This document shows, piece by piece, positions 34,423-42,166 of a DNA stretch of 64,000 nucleotides. Source of the DNA: Williamsia muralis NBRC 105860 (GTDB lineage: Bacteria > Actinomycetota > Actinomycetes > Mycobacteriales > Mycobacteriaceae). The DNA is taken from assembly GCF_001598915.1 (NCBI RefSeq), contig NZ_BDAP01000010.1, forward strand, positions 1 to 64,000, in the 5' to 3' direction. Positions within the stretch are counted from its first letter, which is position 1; the number at the start of each line of letters is the position of its first letter. Below the pieces are notes generated by a model that was not told the origin of the DNA, did not search any database, and saw nothing but the letters and a program-made list of their open reading frames with translations. The position numbers and the translations under genes were made by a program.

Positions 34423-34829
34423 ACACGTTAGAGGTCGGCAACCAGCTCTTCGCCGCCACCGAGGTCATCGATCAACAACGCGTCCAGGCTTACGCCCGTG
34501 CTGCGAAAGACGACAACGCCATCCATGTCGATCCGGAAGCAGCCAGACTCGTAGGCCTTGAGGCCCCGGTGGCGCACGGCATGTTGACCGTTGGTATCGC
34601 ATTGGGCCACGTCATGACTTGGCTCGGGGATGCATCCGACCGCTTCCTGCGGTACGAAACACGTTTCATCAAGCCGGTGTTCGTGCCGCCGGCCACCGCC
34701 GTCGAACTCGCCGTAAGGGGCGTCGTGGGCGCGGTCAGCGACAGCGAAGTTCGAATTGATGTCAAAGTCGAACTCGTAGCCAGTGGCACAACCGTCCTTC
34801 GCCCATTCCGGATCTTCATCAGAGCCTGA
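34419..34829 (+). CDS. MaoC/HadB-like (R)-hydratase catalytic subunit
   Basis: A 136-aa hot-dog protein with the hydratase-2 motif: Asp and His in YARAAKDDNAIHVDPEAA and the downstream AHGMLTVGIALGHVM. These are the catalytic residues of (R)-specific enoyl hydratases and HadB. Coupled to the preceding subunit. The substrate is unknown; a role in lipid or mycolate modification by the plasmid is conceivable. Confidence 0.84.
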   Translation: MNTLEVGNQLFAATEVIDQQRVQAYARAAKDDNAIHVDPEAARLVGLEAPVAHGMLTVGIALGHVMTWLGDASDRFLRYETRFIKPVFVPPATAVELAVRGVVGAVSDSEVRIDVKVELVASGTTVLRPFRIFIRA

Positions 34830-34837
34830 CCACTCTG

Positions 34838-36796
34838 TCAGCCGGCGCGTGGCGGCGGCCGCCGTCGAGGTTCCCGCCGCGCTCTCACGGGCCGACGTCG
34901 AAGCGTGGTTTTGGTTTCCCAACCTTGGATGTCATCCCAGCTGGCATCTAGTGCCGCCAGTTCGAGCTGACGCGAGCCCTGGACACCCCTATCCCTCGTG
35001 CGGTCACGCAGACGACGTAGCCGGGTAGCGGCTTTCACCTGCTCAGGGCGACTCTCTGCATGCCAAGCTGAGCGCTCTGCGTTAATACGAATCCGGAGCG
35101 CCCGCAGCCGAGAGGTAGCACCGCAGGGCTGAGCCGCCTCGTCTGCCGTCGCCGGTCCGCGCACCCACCTCGTGCCGCGCCCTGCTCCTACCCGCTGAGC
35201 AAGTCCGTGCTGCTCCAGAGTGCGCAGAACTCGGCCGCAACCGAAACGGGCGGTACCGGCAGGGAGCCCGGATGCCTGGGCCAGTGAAGCTGTGTCCGTT
35301 GGGGTATCCGTGAGGGAGCAGTGGAGGAGCCAGGCGCTATGCCCGAGGACTCCCCAGGTGGGGGAGAGGGGTTGGCCGGTGGTGAGGGGGAGCGTGGGGC
35401 TGGGGGCTGTGACGTCATGTACGGGTTTTGACCGGTTAAGACGGGGCGGAACTGCGAGAGAAAACAGGGTGGCCTCACGTGCTGGCCCTTGCGAATGAGC
35501 CCTGGCTTCTTGCAGCACCCCCCGGGCGATCAAGTCGGATCTGATTGCGGCTGCACGGTCGATATGGACGTTGAGCCACATCGCCAGGCACCGGACGCTT
35601 ACGGGGCGGTTCTCGAGGCCGTGGCCGTCTGTGAACCGGTGTTTGAGGACAGCGAGCACGCCTACCGCGAGGTCCGGGGAGTCTGACCACGTCGCAATCT
35701 CTTCGCGCACCTGGGTAACGACGTCCTGCTCAGCAATGGTCAGCGCGGGGCGATGGGATCGCGCTCTGGCCACGAGAGATTGCCAGTGTTTTTGGCAGTC
35801 ACTGGGACCTGGTTTATCGGCCGGGCGACGGATGTCGCGATCGGCGAACTTCGTGAAGACGGGGCAGTTGGTGTACCACCATTTCGCTTGTGCCCAGGAA
35901 CGGACGCCGTTACGCCACAGCACCCACGCCGCCTTTAGTGCCTGGTCAGAACGGTGTGGCGCGACTGGCGTCGACATCATCAATCGCCACTCTTGGTCTG
36001 AGAGCCGTTTCCGTCGACGCCATGCCCGCGGAGCTTCCTCGGCCAGCTCAAACGACTCGGTCAGCGTGGGGTCGACGACAATTCGTCCCGGTGCCGGAGC
36101 TGCGACGGGCATAGCTACTGGGCCCTGCGAGCCGACAGGTGGTGCGGTCGCGAGGGCGAGCGTTGCTCGGCGCACTGCCTCCACGGCTGTAATTGGCCGC
36201 CCCGCCACGTCGACTGGCCGGCAGAAGTGACCACCCTTCAAGCTCACGGAACCAGGCAAACGCAGCACCCGGCGATCAGTCAGGACGTCCACCGCCTGGT
36301 GGGTCTCTAGCCTGGCCCAGCGACGGATGCTGTCCACGTGCGCGAGCAAGAAGGCGCGGGCGGCCGGACTTGGGCACACAAATGAGATGTGAAGCGAGTC
36401 CGGCGAGCCAGAGGCTGCGAGGTGCACTATTGCGGCGCCGACTTCCTCCCCGGCTTCCAAAATCGGGGAAAGAACCTGGTCAGCGCACTTATCGATGTCG
36501 ATGGTTAGGAAGTCAGGGCGCAGGGGGGCAACAACAGCCCAGATCGCTTTACCCGCTCCCGCGTGCTCGGCCTCAGCGATCAATGCCACTGGGTTGCCAA
36601 TACGAACCGAGGCGGCCTCGTTAGCTGCGTCAGTCGGTTCCAGAGCGCGGCCGTGTGCGGTCGGGTCAACGATCAACCGGTAGAGCTCAGCCCAGCGTGT
36701 GGGCGGCGATTGCTCGGACAAACCTGTGTCCGACACGTGATGTGCAGGGATTGCAGACACCAAAGGGTGCGCTGTACCCTGAGACCTGTCGGTCAA
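34838..36796 (-). CDS. Primase-polymerase-like plasmid replication protein
   Basis: A 652-aa protein. TTG 36796 is used because GAAGGGA lies close upstream. Residues 85-190 look like an archaeo-eukaryotic primase core: FLTIDID (Asp 100, Asp 102), a Ser-x-His motif in SLHISF (His 136), VDV (Asp 170) and VLRLPGSVSLKGG. The C-terminal half has two winged-helix-like domains (about 360-440 and 480-570) and an Arg-rich tail. Plasmid Rep proteins of this build prime or initiate replication at their own origin. It lies near the par locus, in keeping with a maintenance module. The exact family was not verified. Confidence 0.68.
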   Translation of the reverse strand: MTDRSQGTAHPLVSAIPAHHVSDTGLSEQSPPTRWAELYRLIVDPTAHGRALEPTDAANEAASVRIGNPVALIAEAEHAGAGKAIWAVVAPLRPDFLTIDIDKCADQVLSPILEAGEEVGAAIVHLAASGSPDSLHISFVCPSPAARAFLLAHVDSIRRWARLETHQAVDVLTDRRVLRLPGSVSLKGGHFCRPVDVAGRPITAVEAVRRATLALATAPPVGSQGPVAMPVAAPAPGRIVVDPTLTESFELAEEAPRAWRRRKRLSDQEWRLMMSTPVAPHRSDQALKAAWVLWRNGVRSWAQAKWWYTNCPVFTKFADRDIRRPADKPGPSDCQKHWQSLVARARSHRPALTIAEQDVVTQVREEIATWSDSPDLAVGVLAVLKHRFTDGHGLENRPVSVRCLAMWLNVHIDRAAAIRSDLIARGVLQEARAHSQGPAREATLFSLAVPPRLNRSKPVHDVTAPSPTLPLTTGQPLSPTWGVLGHSAWLLHCSLTDTPTDTASLAQASGLPAGTARFGCGRVLRTLEQHGLAQRVGAGRGTRWVRGPATADEAAQPCGATSRLRALRIRINAERSAWHAESRPEQVKAATRLRRLRDRTRDRGVQGSRQLELAALDASWDDIQGWETKTTLRRRPVRARREPRRRPPPRAG

Positions 36797-36865
36797 GACA
36801 GTCCCTTCGGGGAGATGGTGCGATAAGCGCCTCGGATCGAGCTGGTAACTCGGTCCTAAAACTTT

Positions 36866-36900
36866 AAGAAGATCCCTCGGTGCCAGCCGGGGGATTCTTC
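36866..36900 (-). terminator. Hairpin between the small DNA-binding gene and rep
   Basis: GAAGATCCCTCGG and CCGGGGGATTCTTC form an imperfect stem with short loop. T residues follow on the minus strand. It may end the upstream gene or attenuate rep expression. The 130-base interval 36797-36934 may also hold origin elements, but none is recognised. Confidence 0.5.
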
Positions 36901-36934
36901 GTTTCTAGGGCTCTCGCTTATGAAAGTTGAAGGC

Positions 36935-37225
36935 TTACGCCGTTTTCCGGAGCGGTAGCACCTCCTGGAGCATGTCGAGCTGGACCGGATCGAGCTGCAG
37001 CTGTTCGAGCAAGGCGGTGGCCTTCTCTGAGTCGTACTTCTGCAACGCCATCAGCTCAGCGAGTTCGGGATTATCGGCAAGGATGAGCCCCAGCACGTAT
37101 TCCGTGAGGTTCGTTCCCTTCGCCTTGGCCTTTCGCCGCGCGACCTCCTTGATGAGTAGAGGAGATCTCATCCGGAGAGGAACGAGGTCCTGACCTGAGG
37201 GGTCTTTACGTGGGCGTCCGGCCAT
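36935..37225 (-). CDS. Small DNA-binding protein, RHH-like
   Basis: A 96-aa protein starting at ATG 37225 with MAGRPRKDPSGQDLVPLRMR, then a helix pair (LLIKEVARRKAKAKGTNLTEYVLGLIL) and a leucine-rich C-terminus. The AGRPRKDP start and helix-turn-helix spacing resemble ribbon-helix-helix or AT-hook-like plasmid copy regulators. It reads toward rep and could regulate it. The direct repeats and palindrome at 37293-37323 are its possible operator. Confidence 0.6.
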   Translation of the reverse strand: MAGRPRKDPSGQDLVPLRMRSPLLIKEVARRKAKAKGTNLTEYVLGLILADNPELAELMALQKYDSEKATALLEQLQLDPVQLDMLQEVLPLRKTA

Positions 37226-37292
37226 GCGTCCATTTTGTGGGTACGCAATGCGAATCGTGGGGAGCGACACGCCCAGCAGCCTATCAGCGCAG

Positions 37293-37323
37293 GTTTACGT
37301 AAACTATCCAGAGACTATCCAGA
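37293..37323. promoter_or_regulatory. Palindrome plus tandem repeat, likely operator
   Basis: GTTTACGTAAAC (37293-37304) is a perfect 12-bp palindrome and runs into two copies of ACTATCCAGA (37303-37312 and 37314-37323) at 11-bp spacing. The site lies between the divergent small DNA-binding gene and the ImmA/IrrE-like gene. Confidence 0.6.
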
Positions 37324-37421
37324 TTGTTTGCAAGACTGGCGGGGTGGTCAGAAGTCGGCGTGTAAGCGGAATTCTCATCGGCTAGCGTTACGGGGCAACA
37401 CAGCGATCAGAAGAGCAGGGG

Positions 37422-37973
37422 GTGCTCGTGGTACTGCGATCGATAGGGCGTCATGTTTCCAGCTTGGCCGGGGGCGGTCGTTTGGAGCCGAAGCTTGCTG
37501 CCATTTTGAAAGATGTCCCACTCAACCCGCCGTGGACTACTCAAGAGTTTTTGCGGTGGCTGGAAGACTACAAAAACGTGGAGATTCGGCTCCGGCCCTG
37601 GGGGAACCTTATTGACCACGCGGCCTCGGGGTGCGGCACGTTGGCGATCCGCAACGAAAACCGTGAGATGCACATCTTCTACGACGCGCAGCGCAGTCTG
37701 TTCCACCAGCGTCAGCAGATCTTCCACGAGTGCGGGCACGTGCTGTGTGATCACGTAGGCGAAGAGGGCTACCGCCTCGAACCCTCGGCCCTGACGTACG
37801 GGCTGGACCCGGCAAGCATCCAGTCGATTCTGCGCAGACGTGACGGATTCACTAACGCTAGTGAGCGAGACGCAGAACTTCTGGGAACCATGCTCGCTAT
37901 GCAGAGCTGTGGCGAGGCGCTCGATGAGAGCGGCGGTAGGTTCCATCGTGCTGCTTCTGTCTTCCGAAACTAG
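37422..37973 (+). CDS. ImmA/IrrE-like metalloprotease
   Basis: A 183-aa protein with a zinc-binding HECGH motif in QQIFHECGHVLCDH (about residues 101-114) and a downstream acidic helix (ASERDAELLGTMLAMQS), the layout of ImmA/IrrE peptidases. Relatives cleave phage-type or stress repressors. GTG 37422 is given; GTG 37428 has the better distance to AGGGGG. It is directly followed by the membrane protein at 37974, and two HTH regulators that might be its targets lie at the end of the cluster. Confidence 0.75.
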   Translation: MLVVLRSIGRHVSSLAGGGRLEPKLAAILKDVPLNPPWTTQEFLRWLEDYKNVEIRLRPWGNLIDHAASGCGTLAIRNENREMHIFYDAQRSLFHQRQQIFHECGHVLCDHVGEEGYRLEPSALTYGLDPASIQSILRRRDGFTNASERDAELLGTMLAMQSCGEALDESGGRFHRAASVFRN

Positions 37974-39098
37974 ATGCACGCGAGCGAGTTCCTCGAGCAG
38001 CAAGCCACCACATCGCTGCCTTGGTATGTGACCGCCCCGCTATTTGTGTGGGTGATCGGGATTCTCGGTTTGCGCTCCATCGTCCTGGTTGACAAACGAT
38101 CCGTCGACAGGGCGATCGCGTGGTTTGCGTTCTGGTTAATTGTGGTGGCTCTACTGCGCGAGCCCTGGGTCCATAGTCCGCTGTTCAAGCTTGGCTTCGA
38201 GCTCAGCGATATCCGGGTGATGACCCACACTGCCGCAATCGCTGCGGCGGCAGCAATTTTCATGCTGGGGCTGTACTGGCGCGAGGTGCGCCGACCACCA
38301 AAGAGGCTGCTGCCGGCACTCGTAGCATTCACGATCGGTTGTGGCCTAGCGCTCTTCCTCGTCAGTCTGCCAGCTCGGGACCATGGCGTGGCCGTGGAAG
38401 AGTTGGAGAACTGGCGAACCGGTCTCTACATGACGATCTACAGCCTGCCAACGCCCGTCGCTGAGGTACTCATACTTGCCATCTCAGCGGGTTTGATTCG
38501 TGAACGATCAACGAGCGCACGAGTATTCTTGGGCACCGTGGTGTTCGTGGCCGCGGCCACCAGCACCTTCGACCATCTGTCGCGCCTGGCCGTCGGTTGG
38601 TTCCTATCGTTTGGCGTCCACAATGGCTTAACGGATGCTCGTGCCGAGTCGAATGACCTGTTCTTCCTTCCCGTGATGGCCGGTCTCGCGGTACTTGCCA
38701 TCCCTTCAATCGTGACCTCTATCCGAATCCACCGTGGTCGCGACTCGGCCGCAGTCGCCGTCAAAGTGCTAGGTCCGATGTGGTCCACGCTCACCAATAC
38801 GCTGCCCCAGTATCGGCTTCCACAAACTCACGGCCTCGGAGCCGCGTCGGGACTCGAGCACAGGATGCGCGTTGAGATCGAAGACTGCATCGGGGTCCTC
38901 AACTACCACCTTCCACCTGGCACGCAATGGCCTAGCGATCCCCAGGGCCGCGCGCAGATGCTTATGAGAGCGTTGGCGGAATACGAGAAGGGCACGCCGC
39001 CGACCTCGATTCGTCCGCCCAGTTGGCTGAGTTCCTCAGATCAGGTGCTGGCTCTCGCGGCCGCGTGGAGCGACATCAACACTGCTACGACAACGTAG
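37974..39098 (+). CDS. Polytopic membrane protein (DUF6545/MAB_1171c-like)
   Basis: A 374-aa protein with about seven hydrophobic helices in the first 260 residues, followed by a cytosolic domain (LPQYRLPQTHGLGAASGLEHRM) typical of MAB_1171c-type putative transporters (DUF6545). It begins immediately after the TAG of the protease gene. In other actinobacteria such proteins stand beside ImmA/IrrE proteins, P450s and XRE regulators (from memory), so a signal-transducing unit is plausible but unproven. Confidence 0.72.
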   Translation: MHASEFLEQQATTSLPWYVTAPLFVWVIGILGLRSIVLVDKRSVDRAIAWFAFWLIVVALLREPWVHSPLFKLGFELSDIRVMTHTAAIAAAAAIFMLGLYWREVRRPPKRLLPALVAFTIGCGLALFLVSLPARDHGVAVEELENWRTGLYMTIYSLPTPVAEVLILAISAGLIRERSTSARVFLGTVVFVAAATSTFDHLSRLAVGWFLSFGVHNGLTDARAESNDLFFLPVMAGLAVLAIPSIVTSIRIHRGRDSAAVAVKVLGPMWSTLTNTLPQYRLPQTHGLGAASGLEHRMRVEIEDCIGVLNYHLPPGTQWPSDPQGRAQMLMRALAEYEKGTPPTSIRPPSWLSSSDQVLALAAAWSDINTATTT

Positions 39099-39137
39099 CT
39101 AGCCCAAAACACAATGAAATTGGAGATGTGAGTTCAA

Positions 39138-40484
39138 TTGTCCACCAACACCATTCCGCACCCACCGAAACGCGTGCCCGTTCTTGGCGACATCCTTGGT
39201 ATGGACCGTGAACGACCAAACCAGAAGACACTATGGCAGTTCTCGCAACTGGGTCCCATCTACCGTCGATCGATCATCGGCGGAATTGACCTAACCTTCG
39301 TTGGCTCGGCCCACCTCATGGAACAAGCACTGGACGAAGCTAAGTGGGAACGGTTCATCGGGCGTCCCATCGCAGCTTTGCGTTCGGTGGCCGGCGATGG
39401 ACTCTTCACCGCACCAAATGATTCCACCGCATGGATCAACGGTCATGCAGCCCTCGTCAGTGGTTTCTCGAAGGAATCCATGCGGGCGTACCACCCCGCC
39501 ATGGTCGAGGTTTCCCAGAGCTTGCGTGAGGAACTATTGCGTGTTCCCGAGCAAGCGTCGTTTGCGGAGACCTCGAGTAGCGTTGCCCTCGAGGTGATTG
39601 GTCGGTGCGGTTTTGGGCACAGCTTCGGGTTCGGCGATCCTGACGGCGAAGCTCGACGAAAAGCGTTCATAGATGCACTGACTCGCACGCTCGCGTTTAC
39701 CCAGGAAACTGCGATTCCTGTGATTGGTTCAATCACTGGTCGCAAGCGCCGGCGGCAGGCCGACGCCGACGCCGACCTCATCCTTGGGACAGTCAATCAG
39801 GTGCTTGAAGACAGGCGCAGTTCTGGACTGCGCGCTGACGATCTTCTCGATCTAATGCTGTACCCCACCTCCGAAGAGACCAAGCTCGACGACGAAAACA
39901 TTCGCCACCAGATGCTGACCTTCCTCGTTGCCGGTCACGAAACCACCGGCAATCTGCTGGCCTTTGCTGCCCACTTCCTGGCAACACATCCCGACGCTGC
40001 CCAGCGGATGCGCGAGGAACGCCAATCGCTCACTGGCGGCCGGGCGCTGGAGTTCGACGAGGTACCGAAACTTCGTTTCACTCGCGCAGTCATTTCGGAG
40101 TCCTTACGCCTCTGGCCTACGGCACCAGGCTTCTTCCGAGCTGCGCGAACCGGCACGACGCTTGGGGACTACACCTTTTCGAAAGGCGAGTGGATCTTCA
40201 TCCTCTTACTCGCAGTGCACCGAGACCAAGCTGTCTGGGGTGCGGACGCAGAGGAGTTCCGTCCCGAGCGCTTTCTGCAGGACCGGGTACCGACGTCCTA
40301 CAAGCCTTTCGGCACCGGCCCTCGCGCCTGCATCGGCCGGCAGTTTGCACTTCATGAAGCAACCGTCGTGCTCTCAGACCTCGTGCAGGCGTTCGACCTT
40401 GAGGCCGGCTCCAAAACGCTGGATGTCGAGGAAAACCTCACACTTCGTCCCAACAACCTGCGCCTGGCGTTCGCACCGCGGTAA
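39138..40484 (+). CDS. Cytochrome P450 (CYP102-like haem domain)
   Basis: A 448-aa P450 using TTG 39138. The I-helix oxygen-activation motif is AGHETTG, the K-helix is ESLRLWP (ExxR), and the haem-binding loop is FGTGPRACIGRQFALHE with the axial cysteine. The overall pattern resembles the haem domain of fatty-acid hydroxylases such as CYP102 without a fused reductase, so separate redox partners are needed. It follows the membrane protein by 39 bases and is probably in the same operon. The substrate is unknown. Confidence 0.9.
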   Translation: MSTNTIPHPPKRVPVLGDILGMDRERPNQKTLWQFSQLGPIYRRSIIGGIDLTFVGSAHLMEQALDEAKWERFIGRPIAALRSVAGDGLFTAPNDSTAWINGHAALVSGFSKESMRAYHPAMVEVSQSLREELLRVPEQASFAETSSSVALEVIGRCGFGHSFGFGDPDGEARRKAFIDALTRTLAFTQETAIPVIGSITGRKRRRQADADADLILGTVNQVLEDRRSSGLRADDLLDLMLYPTSEETKLDDENIRHQMLTFLVAGHETTGNLLAFAAHFLATHPDAAQRMREERQSLTGGRALEFDEVPKLRFTRAVISESLRLWPTAPGFFRAARTGTTLGDYTFSKGEWIFILLLAVHRDQAVWGADAEEFRPERFLQDRVPTSYKPFGTGPRACIGRQFALHEATVVLSDLVQAFDLEAGSKTLDVEENLTLRPNNLRLAFAPR

Positions 40485-40497
40485 CACCAGGGGAGCG

Positions 40498-40929
40498 CTA
40501 GCGGATCGCAGTCACCGAAGCGATGGTCGGATCCAGGGCGGCCGTCAGTTCGTTGATCAGGAAATCGATATGTTCGGGATCGATCGATCGGCAAGCCAGG
40601 TGATTTAGACCGAGGTCGCGAGCGATGGTCCAAAGCCGAAGCGTTTGGTCTATCGCGTGTACCTCACGGTCTGGACCGCGGAAGTAATCACGGTGAGCGC
40701 CAACCTGATCGCAGATGGCGTCAGCTATATCTAAAGGCAAGTCACGCTTGCCTTTACGAACGTCCACCAGCAGTTTCGGATCGACCTGGTAGTGATCGGG
40801 GTAGTCGTCGCGGTGCGCCAGCGCCTGGCCAACGATCGTGGCCATGGCCTGCTCGGTCAGTTCCGGCTCGAGCCTTGCGTGGTAGTACGCGAAGAGTCGA
40901 TTGAGTCGGTCAGCGTGGGTGAGTTCCAC
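40498..40929 (-). CDS. EspR-like HTH protein
   Basis: A 143-aa protein. GTG 40929 follows GGAAGG by 8 bases. The N-terminal part has an XRE-type helix-turn-helix (LNRLFAYYHARLEPELTEQA, then VDPKLLVDVRKGKRDLPLDI), arranged as in EspR/XRE regulators of mycobacteria with a C-terminal dimerisation helix. It is convergent with the P450 gene and 32 bases after another XRE regulator. Confidence 0.72.
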   Translation of the reverse strand: MELTHADRLNRLFAYYHARLEPELTEQAMATIVGQALAHRDDYPDHYQVDPKLLVDVRKGKRDLPLDIADAICDQVGAHRDYFRGPDREVHAIDQTLRLWTIARDLGLNHLACRSIDPEHIDFLINELTAALDPTIASVTAIR

Positions 40930-40961
40930 TGTACGAGCCTTCCATCCAGGTATTGCCTGCC

Positions 40962-41636
40962 TTACGTTCCCCCGGCCACCGACTCCCATCGGGCAGCGAA
41001 ACCGGACTCTTGCTCTTCGGTGATCTTAACTGGCATGTCCAGTAGCCACCTCAGGTAAAGCAAGTCATCAGTGTCGCGTGGATCATCCGCGGGTGGTTCG
41101 CGATTGAGATAGTCACCGAGCATCCGCGTGAAAATCGGGTCAACGCTCGGGGAATCACCACGCAGGCGGATCACCTCGGCCTGCCCGATGATCCAGGCAC
41201 GCAACACTCGATCGCCGAAGAGCTGCAATCCGGTTGCCGCCTCTTGCAAGTCTTGTTCACCAGTGAAGCGCTTTACGATTCGCTCTAACGCACTGACCTT
41301 TTCGATCAGCTCAGCAACGACTTCGGTGCGAAGGGTGACGGTGGTATCTGTAGCTGTGATCGGCAAATCCACCGCCGGCTTACGGCGCCGCTGGTCGAGT
41401 GGATCAGGCTCACCACCGTCGAAAGTCCGCGCGGCCGAGCCTGGGCGCCATTTCAGAACCTTGTCGAGTTTGCCGAATGTTTTCAAGCCAGGTTGAGGAG
41501 TGGTGCCAGCTTCCAGTTTCCGCAGCGTGACTCGTGTAGGCCCGCCTGCGTCGCTGAGGTCCTCAGTAGTCAATCCGAGCTCTCGACGCCGAGCAGCCAC
41601 GATGCGGCCGAAGCGAACGGCGTTAGGAGTCGTCAC
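40962..41636 (-). CDS. XRE-family regulator
   Basis: A 224-aa protein with an N-terminal HTH (FGRIVAARRRELGLTTEDLS, then RVTLRKLEAGTT) and a helical C-terminal part (about 115-210) probably for oligomerisation or signal sensing. GTG 41636 lies 7 bases from the -10 box TAGGGT (minus strand, 41644-41649), suggesting a leaderless transcript. It probably forms a leftward pair with the EspR-like gene and might control the ImmA-membrane-P450 genes. Confidence 0.78.
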   Translation of the reverse strand: MTTPNAVRFGRIVAARRRELGLTTEDLSDAGGPTRVTLRKLEAGTTPQPGLKTFGKLDKVLKWRPGSAARTFDGGEPDPLDQRRRKPAVDLPITATDTTVTLRTEVVAELIEKVSALERIVKRFTGEQDLQEAATGLQLFGDRVLRAWIIGQAEVIRLRGDSPSVDPIFTRMLGDYLNREPPADDPRDTDDLLYLRWLLDMPVKITEEQESGFAARWESVAGGT

Positions 41637-41759
41637 CTCTAGAACCCTATTGGTTCATAGGGCCCAAGAAGGTGAGCAGGGCTCAGAACAACCCCGGTCT
41701 GTGGCGGTTGCGCTGACTCGACCCTTCCATACTATCCATAAATTAACCACTGTAGGGAT

Positions 41760-41789
41760 TGAAACTGTCCACAAAGTATGCATAGACTG
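41760..41789 (+). promoter_or_regulatory. Sigma-A-like promoter
   Basis: TTGAAA and TAGACT with an 18-base spacer. TGTCCACA within the spacer resembles a DnaA box. It points rightward toward the hairpin at 41967 and the conjugation operon. Confidence 0.5.
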
Positions 41790-41966
41790 TGGGGGTGCAG
41801 GGGAGAAGCAGCCAACGTAGCCACATGTGGAAGCTGGTCGTCATTGGTGGTTCGCCTGCCGCATCGAGCTTCGAGTGCGTTAGCTCCACGGCCTCAACAC
41901 GTCGGACCAGATCGAATGCTCAATACCGGGCACCGAGGGTGCCATACGCACCCCCGTAAACAGGTT

Positions 41967-42020
41967 GACCCCGAACCCATCTTCGAAAGATTGGCGTCCA
42001 GGAAGGGCGGGTTCGGGGTC
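41967..42020. terminator. 12-bp inverted repeat hairpin
   Basis: GACCCCGAACCC and GGGTTCGGGGTC are perfect complements with a 30-base loop. It may terminate a short transcript from the 41760 promoter or be a transfer-region structure. No T-run follows. Confidence 0.45.
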
Positions 42021-42166
42021 TGTCAGGCATCCGCGCCGTTAAGAGCGGACTGCTGACCCTTCCAGGGTAGGCGGTTCCGCCGCCATCTGACGAACTCTGG
42101 AAGGTTCACCATGTCTGTGTCACGCCATCTGGCCGCGCAGTTTGTCTTTTTGCGTCGATTGGGTGG

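Larger units (their letters stand above)
41650..42166. other. Non-coding region before the conjugation operon
   Basis: More than 500 bases without a convincing gene. It contains an AT-rich segment near 41735-41790 with a sigma-A-like promoter (TTGAAA 41760-41765, 18-base spacer, TAGACT 41784-41789). A 12-bp inverted repeat, GACCCCGAACCC (41967-41978) and GGGTTCGGGGTC (42009-42020), follows. A 29-aa minus-strand frame at 42023-42112 (MVNLPEFVRWRRN) is too weak to call. The promoter and hairpin together could delimit a small RNA. Confidence 0.4.
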
